A stretch of DNA of 64,000 nt from Carnegiea gigantea (Eukaryota > Streptophyta > Magnoliopsida > Caryophyllales > Cactaceae). Position numbers and translations under genes: made by a program. The notes under the pieces were generated by a model. That model saw only the letters and a program-made list of their open reading frames with translations, was not told the DNA's origin and made no database searches. The stretch spans positions 438,569 to 502,568 of the forward strand of contig JAKOGI010000178.1 of NCBI GenBank assembly GCA_029747015.1. The letters are read 5' to 3'. Below, in pieces: positions 23,203-33,896 of the stretch (the first letter of the stretch is position 1; every line of letters begins with the position of its first letter).

Positions 23203-25729
23203 CTTCTAAGTGAAACAACCCATGGGGGTGCTTAGAACACTTCTCAAAAATATCCTTGAAATCATCATCTTTGGAGTACAAGTCTTTCACAATCTCAAAA
23301 CCAAGTACTTTAGTACTCAAAGTGGAGAGTAACAAGTACCTACGAGAGAGTGCATCGGCTCCTTTATTGAGAGTCCCCGCCTTATGTTGGATAGTGAAAT
23401 GGAAGGACTGAAGATACTCTACCCATTTAGCATGTCTAGGGCTGAGTTTGTGTTGTCCTTGAATGTACTTGAGAGCCTCATGATCAGAATGGAGAATGAA
23501 TTCTCCTCTAACAAGATAATGACGCCAATGCTCCAATACTCTAATGATAGCATAAAACTCCTTGTCGTAGGTGGAGTACTTCTTCTTGGCATCGTTGAGC
23601 TTCTCACTAAAGAAGGCAATGGGTCTCTTCTCTTGAGATAGGACAGCTCCAATTCCTACCCCGGATGCATCACATTCAACTTCAAAAACTTTGGCAAAAT
23701 TGGGCAAAGGTAGGACGGGAGCACTAGTGAGTTTCTTCTTGATCTCTTCAAAGGCTTGTTGTGCTTGCTCGTTCCAAGAAAATTCTTTGCCTTTAATTAC
23801 CTCGGTCATAGGAGCCACAATGGTGCTGAAATTTCGGATGAATCTCCGGTAAAATGATGCTAGGCCATGGAAACTCCTTACTTGAGTGATAGATGTAGGA
23901 GTAGGCCATTCTTGGATAGCCTTGATCTTGCTATCATCAACTTGAAGACCTTGGGCGGACACAATGAAACCCAAAAATACCACTTGAGGGGTGAAGAAAT
24001 AACATTTCTCCATATTGCCATAGAGTTGCTCTTGAGAAAGGATCTCCAAAACTTGTTGCAAGTGTTGGGCATGCTCTTCTTCGGTCTTGCTATAAACCAA
24101 AATATCATCAAAGTAGACAACAACACAAATGCCAATGAGGGGCTTTAGAACTTGGTTCATAAGCCTCATGAAAGTGCTAGGGGCATTAGTAAGCCCAAAT
24201 GGCATCACAAGCCACTCATACAAACCTCCTTTAGTCTTAATGGCGGTTTTCCATTCATCACCTTCAAAGATCCGGATTTGATAGTAGCCACTTCGTAAAT
24301 CAATCTTGGAAAAGATAGCGGCTCCATGGAGTTCATCAAGTAGATCTTCCAATCTTGGAATAGGATACCGGTACTTGATAGTGATTTTGTTAATAGCCCG
24401 GCTATCCACACACATGCGCATGCTACCGTCCTTTTTAGGAACAAGGAGGGCGGGCACGGCACATGGACTCAAACTCTCCCGAATTAAACCCTTGGACAAG
24501 AGGTCATCTACTTGTCTTTGGATTTCTTGAGTTTCACTAGGAGACATCCGGTAGGCCGGCTTGTTGGGAAGAACGGAACCGGGAATGAGGTCTATCTTGT
24601 GTTGGATGGATCTAGGAGGGGGAAGGCCATGTGGGATCTCTTGTGGAAAGACATGATGGTAGGTTTGAAGGAGAGGGGTGAGTAGTGGATGTGTGGGAGA
24701 TGGTGGCTTAGGTTCCTCTTGTAGAAGAATTAAGTCTTTGAAAGACTCAAATTCATGGTGCTCGGATTTGAGGAGAGTGGTGAGAAAGACATCCAAGTGA
24801 GGATTGTCTTTGGGTCTAGTGGTGGAGGGAATTTTGAGAGGAGTAAGGGCAATCTTTTTGTGGTCTTTTTGGAAAGAATAAGTGTTCATCCGGCCATCAT
24901 GGATGACACTTCTATCAAATAGCCACGGTCTACCCAACAAAATATGACAAGCATCCATAGGGACAATGTCACACCATATCTCATCCTTATAATTTTTCCC
25001 AATTGAAAAAGAAACAAGACATCGGTGAGTGATTTGCAAACCCTTGCCTTGGTTCAACCATTGAATGGTGTAGGGATTGGGGCGAGGAGAGACTTGCAGT
25101 TTGAGCTTATCAACCATAGTCTCGGAAGCAACATTAGCACAACTTCCACCATCAATAATGAGGGAGCATACCTTGTTTCCCACGGTACACCTTGTGTGGA
25201 ATATAACTTCTCTTTGCTCCATGTCTTCTTGAGTGGCAAATCCACTCAATGCCCGGCGGATGACTAGCAATTCTCCTTCATCGGGGCCTTCTTCAACTTC
25301 TTCCAAGCTTCCTTCTTCAAAATGTTCTCCTTCTTCTTCTTCTTCATATGCATGTTCTTCACATGCTTCTTGATATTCTGCTAAGGAAACAATCCTTTTA
25401 TTTGGACACTCTGAGGCATAGTGTCCCATTCCTTGGCAATGAAAACATCGAACCTTGTCCTTGGATTTGGGCTCTTGTGTGGAGGGCTTAGGAGGGGTTG
25501 GAGTGGTGTTTTTGGCTTGTGGAGGGTTTTGAGGTCTAGGAGGGTAGTAGGGAGGTCTTTGTGTGGAGTGGGGACGAGAAAGAGGTTTGGACAAGATGCT
25601 CTTTCCCTTAGATTTCTTTTGTTGCTCTATCTTATAGGCTAGAGAACTCAAGTCATCTAGGGATGAATAGGGTTGCAACTCAATTACATGAGCAATGGAC
25701 TCATCAAGACCGGTCAAGTATCTTGCCAA
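23186..25729 (-). CDS. Gag C terminus, protease, reverse transcriptase and RNase H polyprotein, 847 codons
   Basis: This is a long open frame of the inner chromovirus. It carries the nucleocapsid zinc knuckle (C95, C98, H103, C108), an acidic linker, the retropepsin-type site LIIDGGSCANV with D193, and the reverse transcriptase with YFDD at 539-542 preceded by [12 protein letters not shown] and LVMPFGLTNAPSTF. RNase H acidic residues are D687, E724, D749 and D792 (ADALSRR). All catalytic residues that can be checked are present. The frame ends within the region before integrase, which continues in another frame from 23202, so a frameshift has split the polyprotein. The first Met shown is only the first one after an upstream stop, not a true start. 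This is the best preserved coding region of the window. Confidence 0.85.
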   Translation of the reverse strand: MARYLTGLDESIAHVIELQPYSSLDDLSSLAYKIEQQKKSKGKSILSKPLSRPHSTQRPPYYPPRPQNPPQAKNTTPTPPKPSTQEPKSKDKVRCFHCQGMGHYASECPNKRIVSLAEYQEACEEHAYEEEEEGEHFEEGSLEEVEEGPDEGELLVIRRALSGFATQEDMEQREVIFHTRCTVGNKVCSLIIDGGSCANVASETMVDKLKLQVSPRPNPYTIQWLNQGKGLQITHRCLVSFSIGKNYKDEIWCDIVPMDACHILLGRPWLFDRSVIHDGRMNTYSFQKDHKKIALTPLKIPSTTRPKDNPHLDVFLTTLLKSEHHEFESFKDLILLQEEPKPPSPTHPLLTPLLQTYHHVFPQEIPHGLPPPRSIQHKIDLIPGSVLPNKPAYRMSPSETQEIQRQVDDLLSKGLIRESLSPCAVPALLVPKKDGSMRMCVDSRAINKITIKYRYPIPRLEDLLDELHGAAIFSKIDLRSGYYQIRIFEGDEWKTAIKTKGGLYEWLVMPFGLTNAPSTFMRLMNQVLKPLIGICVVVYFDDILVYSKTEEEHAQHLQQVLEILSQEQLYGNMEKCYFFTPQVVFLGFIVSAQGLQVDDSKIKAIQEWPTPTSITQVRSFHGLASFYRRFIRNFSTIVAPMTEVIKGKEFSWNEQAQQAFEEIKKKLTSAPVLPLPNFAKVFEVECDASGVGIGAVLSQEKRPIAFFSEKLNDAKKKYSTYDKEFYAIIRVLEHWRHYLVRGEFILHSDHEALKYIQGQHKLSPRHAKWVEYLQSFHFTIQHKAGTLNKGADALSRRYLLLSTLSTKVLGFEIVKDLYSKDDDFKDIFEKCSKHPHGLFHLEDGFPI

Positions 25730-26342
25730 GGTTTATGAGTCGTCTTCTTTCAAATCACATTTGAGTAGGAGTTGTTCAAACTCCCGAGTGTATTCTTCCA
25801 TACTCTTGGATCCTTGCTTGAGTCGATGGAGCTTGAGATAATTGTCTTGCACATAGGGAGAGGGAAGAAACTTGGCCTTAAGCTTTTCTTTTATTTCGGC
25901 CCAAGTTCTGATTTTTCCCTTTCCATTCCTTGCTCTTTTAGCTCCAAGATTAGCCCATCAAATTGAAGCATGTTTTCTGAGTTTAAGGGCTGTCCTTCGG
26001 GATGTCCTCGTACTCAAAGATTCGCTCAATGGTACGCAACCAATCGAGGAACAAATCCAGGTCAAGTTGACCTTCAAATTCGGGGATGTCAATTCGGACA
26101 CCACCAATATTGCCTCCTTGCTTTCGTCTCCATGGGGCTTCCTCATCACTTGAATTGGCACGGGAGTGAAGGACTTCCTCTTCAGATTCGACCACCAGTT
26201 CATGAGGGTGAGAGGGTGTGGGGCTATAAACCCACCTTTTTTTCTCCTATAAGAGTTGGCCAAGTTGTGTCCGGAGATAAGTAACCTGGGCTTCCAACTC
26301 CTCTACTCTTGCTTGATCGCTTCTTGTAGACTTAGTAGACAT
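25730..26342 (-). pseudogene. gag N-terminal region of the inner chromovirus, frame-disrupted
   Basis: A likely start codon is at 26342 on the minus strand, opening MSTKSTRSDQARVEELEAQV, a coiled-coil-like N terminus. Further on, another frame gives IDIPEFEGQLDLDLFLDWL, the standard plant gypsy Gag segment before the capsid, and FEQLLLK near 25780. These pieces fall in different frames or are separated by stops (one near 25735), so Gag cannot be made in one piece. Gag would form the virus-like particle and bind element RNA. It reads directly into the 847-codon frame downstream. Confidence 0.7.
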
Positions 26343-26600
26343 GTTGAAGTGCTTTGGGGGAAGAAAATGCTGCTGGGGAAGGTGGCACGGGCGTGCAGTG
26401 AGGCACGAGGTGGCCGTGCTTTGCTTCGACTTGTGAAATGCAGATTTTGAAGGAGGCACGGTCGTGCTCCTTGGCACGGGCGACCGTGCGTAGGTTCGGA
26501 TTTGTGGGTGAAGCTGTTGCAGGGGTGTTTTATATTTTTGACTTTTGGGATGTATTTGGGTGTGATGTGGGTCTCTTAAAAACCTGGATCTGATACCAAT

Positions 26601-27708
26601 TGATGTATGTGTGTGTGGAAAGTGACCCAAATCAAACTCAAACTCAAAACAAACCAAAGTGAAAAGAGAAATGAAAGATGGATGAGATGGAAGAAGATCT
26701 TCACCACACAAGAAAAGGATAGAACAAGATCTTGTAATTGAGATAATCCTTCACGGAGCCACTCAATGACTTGATCTTGGGCTAATTCTTTTGTCTTAAC
26801 CGAGGAATCACGCCAATAGAGAAGATAGAGAACCTAGAACACCACTTGAATTTGCCACAATTCAAGATATCGAACTAGGAATTTTAGATGCACTTTTGAG
26901 AAACACACTCAAAGTACTTGTATTGCTTTTGGAAATCTCATACAATCTTAATGACAAGCATCACACACCCCTCCTCTTTTATAAGCTCAGCAAAAGATAA
27001 CCAAAAGACTCAACAACTCCTAACAATTAAAACTAGCCAATGAAAAGACTAAGTAAAATGAAAAGACTCATCATAAAATGGGTGGGGGAGGTTACAAGGA
27101 ATATTCTAGGATTTCTATCAGCTGATTATCTCTATCTAGAAGCCTCCAAAATGTGCACAATATCAGCCACACAAACACATGTAATCGAAGACTCTTCACT
27201 TTCCCAGAATTAATCCTTGCAACGGCCTCAACTTCAACAGAGTATATATTCCAGAATACTCGGCCAAAACACGCATTCTTGAGCTTGCTAGAAAGCCCTG
27301 GAAGTCTATTTTCCAGAATGGGCTCATTTGCTCAATTTGGATAAGCGGTTTAAAAGTTATGGCCCAAACAATGCACCTATGTTAGACTGGACTGGATCAG
27401 AATAATGTACCTTTGGGTGATATTTTGCCCAATCAAATGACATCCAAATTAAACAAACTTGGGCTTATTTTAAGCTAAAATCTTAAGTTTCCAAAGCATA
27501 TGGGCCCTCAAGTTGTGGGGCTACTTGAGCTTGTGCAAAAGTTGCCACAGAAATTACCTTCCGTAGGGACGAATCGGGCACTAATTCTTCCGGAAGGAAT
27601 AAAACTTTTCTACAGATTTTTGCCACGTCTTTGACTTCTTCAAGCTTGATTGGGTCTTTCTTGGGCTGGGCTTGATGGTCTTTGGGCCGTTCATGATGGT
27701 CTCCATCA
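26601..27708 (-). repeat. 5' LTR (minus strand) of the inner chromovirus
   Basis: It begins tgatgtatgtgtgtgtgg and ends tctccatca. It abuts the primer site (26586-26600) on its left and LINE sequence on its right. Confidence 0.88.
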
Positions 27709-29150
27709 CCTGATATGAAACCAAATTGGTTCTCTAAAATCTCTACAACCTCTTGTAACCTTCTCTCAATCACCCTCTCCCATAGCTTCATAGTGTGACT
27801 GAGTGGCTTGATGCCCCTAAAGTTATTACAAACTTGAATATCCTCTTTGTTTTTATACAGTGGGATAACTGTGCTGGTCCTCCACTCTCTAGGCATCTTG
27901 GCGGACCTGTAAATAATATTAAACAGCTCCGTGAGCCACTCTAGCCCTACCTCCCCCATAAACTTCCAAACTTCCACTGGTATCTAGTCTGGGCCCACTG
28001 CCTTCCCATTCGCCATCTTCTTCAAGGCCTCTCTGATCTCCTCCTTTGCTATATGGTCGCCCGCTCGCTGATCGCTACACTCTCCGCCCCTACTACAGTC
28101 ATTTTGCACTCCTTCCCCATTTAGAAGTTTAGCAAAGAACCTTTGCCATCTCTCTCTAATTTCATCATTCTCAGTCAACACCTTACCATCTTCGTCCTTG
28201 ATGCACCTTACCACTCCCAAATCCCTAGTCTTCCTTTCCCTCGCCCTAGCCAGTTTGAAAACCTCCTTCTCCCCTTCCTTCATCCCCAATCTATGGTACA
28301 GTCTATCAAAAGCCTGGCTCTTTGCTATTGCCACCGCCTTTCTGGCTACCTTCTTGGCCTCCTTGTATCCAATCTTCTTTTGCTCCATCTCTTGCTCTGA
28401 ACCGCTGCTCATGAACTCTGCAAAAGCCTCTTTTTTGGCCTTGACTTTCTCCTTTACCTCTTTGTTCCACCACCACGCGCCCTCCATCCTGTTCCCGCCT
28501 CCCCTGGAAAGACATAGGATTTCCTTAGCCGACCTTCGGATGCAATTCGCCACAGCCTCCCACATCAAATCAGCATCTTCTACCCTCCTCCAAGCTCCCT
28601 CCTTGGCTATTCTTTCTGCTATTAACCCCGCCTTCTCCTTCATGAGGGTCCATCACTTAATTCTGGGTTCTCTGACTCTCCTCTTCGTCCTCCTAGGATA
28701 CTTGAACTCTGCATCTAAAACCAGCAACCTGTGTTGAGTTCCCAAAAACTCGCTAGGAATCACTTTGCAGTCCTTACACGATCTCTGACTTTCCTTCCTC
28801 ATGAGGAAGTAGTCAATCTGGGTTTTGCAAAAGCTGCTCTTGAAGGTCACTAGGTGATCCTCCTTCTTCTTGAAAAAGGAGTTGGCCACCAATAAATCAA
28901 AGGCCACCGCAAAGTCCAACACAGAGACCCCTCCTGCGTTTCTCTCTCTGAAACCTAAACCCCCGTGGACCCCATCATAACCTGCTGCCTCCGCGCCGAT
29001 ATGGCCGTTAAAGTCTCCTTCTATGAACAGTTTCTCCCTCCGAGGGACCTCTTGGGTGACCTCATCTAGATCCTCCCAAAAGAGCTTCTTAGTTTCCTCC
29101 GGCAGGCCTACTTGGGGCGCATACACACTCACCACGTAAGATAACTCAGG
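27709..29150 (-). pseudogene. LINE ORF, N-terminal part: endonuclease and start of reverse transcriptase
   Basis: The minus-strand frame starts inside an apurinic-type endonuclease domain (VVSVYAPQVGLPEE, GDFNGHIG, a TQHRLLVLD motif near its end), then a basic linker rich in Lys/Glu, then the reverse transcriptase fingers (PREWRTSTVIPLYKNK, NNFRGIKPLS, ENQFGF). The endonuclease would nick the target. Stops are seen near 28645 (after PRIK) and near 27986 (after GKAVGPD). It ends abruptly at the chromovirus junction 27708/27709, and its continuation is at 20963. The missing N terminus shows 5' truncation. It is a dead copy. Confidence 0.85.
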
Positions 29151-31711
29151 CCTCCATATCACAGTAAAGTAGTAAGGACACTAAAGCAGCAAGGACATAA
29201 GATAACTCAGCATCTGAAAGACTAGTAATTATGAGCGATATTAATCACTGTTACAAGGATATAACCTATACAATACTGAGAGTAATTCATGGCGCTATCA
29301 ATTAGCAAGCAAGAAAGAACTTAGAAGAAAAATGGCATGCTAAGAATGCAGGCTGATGGGCAGTGGGGGTTCAGTATGTTACTTGTGAGCACGTTGTTTC
29401 GGGTAGAGTTCGCGCACTAGGACTAGTAGTTTTCACAGGGGAAGGAAGGCTTCTAAGTACTTAATTTGCATACATATATTTTCAAAACAGTTGCTCAAGC
29501 ATGTGAGTTACAGGGCATAATATAGCAAGCAACATGGGAACTAGTAGAGGAATTACTCAAGAGCTCCTAAGCTTATGTTTCATGATAGAACTACAATAAA
29601 CTAAACAAAAGATTTCTGGCTAGAGTGTGCAGCTAAAAGGATAATAAGTAGATGAGATAATCACAATAGCTTAGCTAATGGAAAGTTCAACCATAGGGTC
29701 TTCATAGAGAACTGATTATCTCTACTTACTGAGAACATGCAAGGAAGATGACATAGTCATAGACATGAATGTACACCCCTTTTGCACCCTTATAAGAATA
29801 TCACAAATATATATGCAACACAACCAATCCACACTAGATCATGCTTGTTTCACAATTCGACGATCAAGTGATGTATAGACTCCAATGCGACCACAAGCAC
29901 CCCTAGCACATTATCGTGTCATATGAAGTAGATAGACAATCACATATTCACGCAAATGTAGGTCTCTAAGATTGCAAACCATTATTATGAAGAACAGTAG
30001 CATGACAATACTGCAAACAAAAACAAAAACAATCCCATGATATTAATGGCAATAAGTAAGTCAGCTAATAAAGTAAAATACACTCTAAGGTTTCCCCATG
30101 AAGTTTATCACATAACATATGGTGCAAGATAGGACGATTATATCATGCCATGACACTTGTATCAATCATGCTAATAGTCATTTTATGCAACTCACACACT
30201 AAATTTAGAATAAAGAATTTAAATATAACCTTGGATACATTATCATGCTTCCCTCCTAAAACATGAAATATATAAAGGTGAACACATACGAATGCAACCT
30301 CTTATAGTCATTGCATCATGCATTAAATACATGTGCATACCACCACTCAAGCTATACCATAAGATAATTAAATTCATGGAGTGTAAACAATGGCTCAGAG
30401 ATCATACTGTTTGACAAATCACACAAGTTAAATTGTTCAGCTAATTCAGCCACATACCTGACCAAACTCAAGCTAAGCAAACACCATGAAGTGCATTTAC
30501 TCAACAATACGTTGATAAAACACATCAATGACTATTTAATAACAAGTCCAAAAGTAACTATATAAGCTCCTATGAGCTTAGCACTACACGTATGCCACGT
30601 TGATACTCGAAGACACTCAAGCTCTTTCATTGTCACGTAAGAATGTACCTATGTGACCATATGTAAATGCAAACCCTAGGTTGCAACCTATAGTAAAAGG
30701 ATAAGTCTTGGGTCTATGGCTTATGGGCGTATATGCTTCCACCGCACTACTCTGATCAATCAATAAGGGCAAGAATATATGAACGTAGGTTTCTATGGTC
30801 GTCTTATCATGCTTCAAACACGGGCACATGCAGTTACTTAGCTATAACATGAAATTATAGAAGTTACGGAATGCAAAATGAGTCAGTGGTCATGTCATGC
30901 TATTAATTAGAAAACTTGTATTATCTAAACGACCAAGTCATGCAATAAACCAACTTAAGTCAAGCAAACATCAAGAAGTGCAATAACTTATTCATAAAAC
31001 ACATAACTGGTCATGGACACATCAAGCAGCGAATGCATCTTGACAAGTAAGTATTCAATACATCTAGCTGCACATACAAGCTTATGCTCATAGAACAAGG
31101 CACGAACATCATTGTAAAGCAAATGCAAGTCTTCCGACGCAACAGTAAGGCCTAACTATGGAATTAGAAAAGGTCTTTTATGTAAAAGAAAAACCTTAAC
31201 TCACTATTTAGGAAGGATCTCAACTTTCAAGGTCTCTATGTTTCGAAAGGAGAATGGCGTAACTGCTTCTAGCTCATTCCCTACCAACCATTGAGTGCAT
31301 CTGTTCACTCGATTATGGGGCCCGAGGAGCAAATCGCACTTTAAGGGCAAAGATGAGCTTACAGTTAAGGCTTCCTAATCATTCGATTTCAAATCATATG
31401 CTCTTTAAACTTTCGATTAAAATCTCCAAGGCATACAAGCGAAACAACTTTCGATTGAGCTAACACTTAACTCATCCCCAAAAATACGAGCCACTCGGCC
31501 TACACCTTAGTAAATGGTTCTTTCATCAGCCATTCAGCTCACTCAAGTCGCACCTGACTAGGTAAACGCGCTAACATTCCCATAAAACTCATATTTGCAC
31601 ACAAGACAGGCATGTATCATGTCATCGTGAATGCGTTCCTAGGCAACTATATGAGATGCAAGACTCAGGTTGCAGACTATGGTCGCAGGACCATGCTCTG
31701 ATACCATCAAT
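29151..31711 (-). other. Remainder of LARD internal domain 2, no gene
   Basis: It is collinear with 12335-14899. Only short spurious frames occur (such as 30617-30829, which has a counterpart at 13808-14014 of similar length). That conserved pair of frames diverges in sequence without clear codon bias, so I do not call a gene. A primer site lies at the right edge. Confidence 0.7.
31695..31711 (-). other. Primer binding site (initiator-Met tRNA) of LARD copy 2
   Basis: The + strand gctctgataccatcaat is identical to the site at 14883-14899 and lies right next to LTR 3. Confidence 0.85.
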
Positions 31712-33857
31712 TGTAAAACCCCCAGCCCCTAGGGCCAGGAGCGTTACATTTTCTTATCTTCTTACTTAAATTCTGGTGTAAAACGGACAGAATTTTCCCT
31801 AAAAACTGACCATTTTCAGGCTAAAAGCCCTACAATAAACCCCTGCAAATCAACAAAAGCGTAAAACATTTAAAAGAAGCTCAACGGCTACATGCTGGAG
31901 TTCATAACTCAACGAGCCACTCGCTCGGAGCACACCAAACAGAACAGTTCATAATAAATGAAAGATACAACACAAAGTTTACACAACCGGAGTATTGGGG
32001 CCTAAAACATAACTAACTTTAACCAAGAAGATACCTAACTAATTAGATGGTTGGCTCATACGGCCAGACAGAGCGACCTTTGTACCATATGCATTTTATG
32101 AACTACAATACTTGGTCTACATACGTTTACAAACTATAAATACATTATATGACTTCATCAAACACGTAAGATCCATTCAAATGGGCACACGTAAAACCTT
32201 GCAGGCAAGAATAGATTCCATCTTGACATAGCTGACTCAACTTCTTCCTATCACGAAGAAAACTTGGGAAAAAAAGGAAAGAGTAGTGGGATAAGCAACC
32301 ACACGCTCAGTGAGTGTTTCCCGACCCCCTTAAAACAAAACCGTTGCAGGCGATAATATCTTCAATAGTCACATATCATGTATTTATACTTTACTATCAT
32401 ATTAGGCATTCATAAAACCCTTATGGAAGGATTACTAAACATAAACTTCATTTTAACCACTCGAAGATATTTCTAGGCTCTCAAATAACCAACTTCTTAA
32501 AAACCAAGCACTCAATTCACATAAGCAAGCAACAAGGCTAAGCACAGAAACTTTTTTTTTCATAAACATAACTATTTAGCATTCCATTTAAACTATACAT
32601 GAAACCTCATCCATACAATGGGCATATAAGGCTATCACTTTTCATAATCATACCTTTCTTGGGATTTCATTCATATGATATGCATAAAATGCGCATTTCG
32701 AGTCTCAATCAAACCTCATTCATAGGGTATGCATGAAATATGCTCATAAAGCTTTCTTCTTCGTATTCATATCTTACTTAGATTCTCATTCATAAGTTAT
32801 ACTTAGAATATGCACATGTCATACACAGGAAGCTTTCTTTCTTTTCTTGAAAACACTTTTCTTAGCCTCTTGAGGCTCATAAAAACTCTTCTCTTAGCCT
32901 CTTGAGGCTCATATTCTTTAAAAGAAATCTCTTTCGTATTAGTCGCATACTGACCCTTATAAACTTTTCACATTTCATTCATCTTGCCTCTTAATGACCC
33001 ATAAAAACTTTCTTTCTGAAATACTTAAAATGGCATAATGCCAACTGCTTTCTTCGCTTATTAGGAAAATACATCTGGCATAAGATCATTACAGGATGCT
33101 GATTGGGTGAGATTTATTCTCAACCCCATAGTGAGACCTAGCGCTCACGCTTAAGCTCTTACTCCTGGGATGGTTAGATATAACATATCGGACCATTACC
33201 CTCATCGGGTCTTCTAGGGTCCCCTAGTACTAGGACGTATCTCCTAACCTAACATCGTTCATAACATATTGCCTGAAGCACATTATCCTACTCAATTGAA
33301 AGCGTATGGGCCATAACGGCTAATAATTTTACTGCCTCTCACAGCGAAATTGTTTTTTATACATTACACTTTCTTTTTAATCAAATTCTTTAGGGATTCC
33401 CCTGTTCAAGCGAGTTCACTCCTAAAACGAAGTTCGTATAGCTAAAATAGGCCATTGATTGCTAATAGTCATGGCTACTATTGTTTTGAAACACAAGAAA
33501 CATCCTTTTTCAAAACAACGCCTTCACACATCTTATTAACATAAAAGGGGAGGGATTCACACATAATACATCCAAGTACTTCATAATCATTTCAACACAA
33601 TGAGCCACACACGGTCTCGCAAGGTAATCACAACTCAGACTCCCTCCTCACATAGCAACCGACCACAGGCCCTAGAACCACTCATAGTTCTACCCCAAAC
33701 TGTCCAACTACCATCTCGATTTCAATTTCATAATTTAGTATTCTAATCGTCATGATATACTGAAAAGCGATATGTGAACTTACGTAGCTTACCAATGCTT
33801 AACTTACCGAACAAACAAATAACAATTAGCAGTGTGCTGCATCCAACGGTTATAACC

Positions 33858-33896
<39 letters not shown>

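Larger units (their letters stand above)
20964..27708 (-). mobile_element. Chromovirus-type Ty3/gypsy element, possibly CRM-like, inserted in the LINE
   Basis: The LTRs are 20964-22049 (1086 bp) and 26601-27708 (1108 bp), with TGATG starts and CATCA ends; about 5 differences are seen in the first 215 bp, and the right copy has a roughly 25-bp extra segment near 27535. The minus-strand primer site is 26586-26600 (ggatctgataccaat on +, initiator-Met type) and the purine tract lies next to 22050. The flanks are cctag (20959-20963) and cctga (27709-27713), an imperfect target duplication. Gene order gag, protease, reverse transcriptase, RNase H, integrase is that of gypsy. The GPY/F-type end and lack of a visible classical chromodomain hint at the CRM lineage; this is not proven. 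It is the youngest element seen here. Confidence 0.87.
19466..29150 (-). mobile_element. RTE-clade LINE, 5'-truncated, split by a chromovirus
   Basis: On the minus strand the element ends in a (TTG)n-type tail (aacaac repeats at 19466-19496 on the + strand), typical of plant RTE LINEs. Its own sequence is about 2.9 kb: 27709-29150 (endonuclease part, linker, N-terminal reverse transcriptase) and 19466-20963 (rest of reverse transcriptase, C-terminal region, 3' UTR). It is truncated within the endonuclease domain. There is no target duplication: compared with LARD internal domain 1 (12300-12335), about 33 bp of target is missing at the insertion point. Confidence 0.85.
19001..31711 (-). mobile_element. 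LARD internal domain 2, split by a LINE
   Basis: Own sequence is 19001-19465 and 29151-31711, about 3.03 kb, collinear with internal domain 1 (for example ggcatgctaagaatgcagg at 12519 and 29335). It has a polypurine tract at its left edge and a primer site at its right edge (31695-31711). It carries no retrotransposon proteins of its own. Confidence 0.82.
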
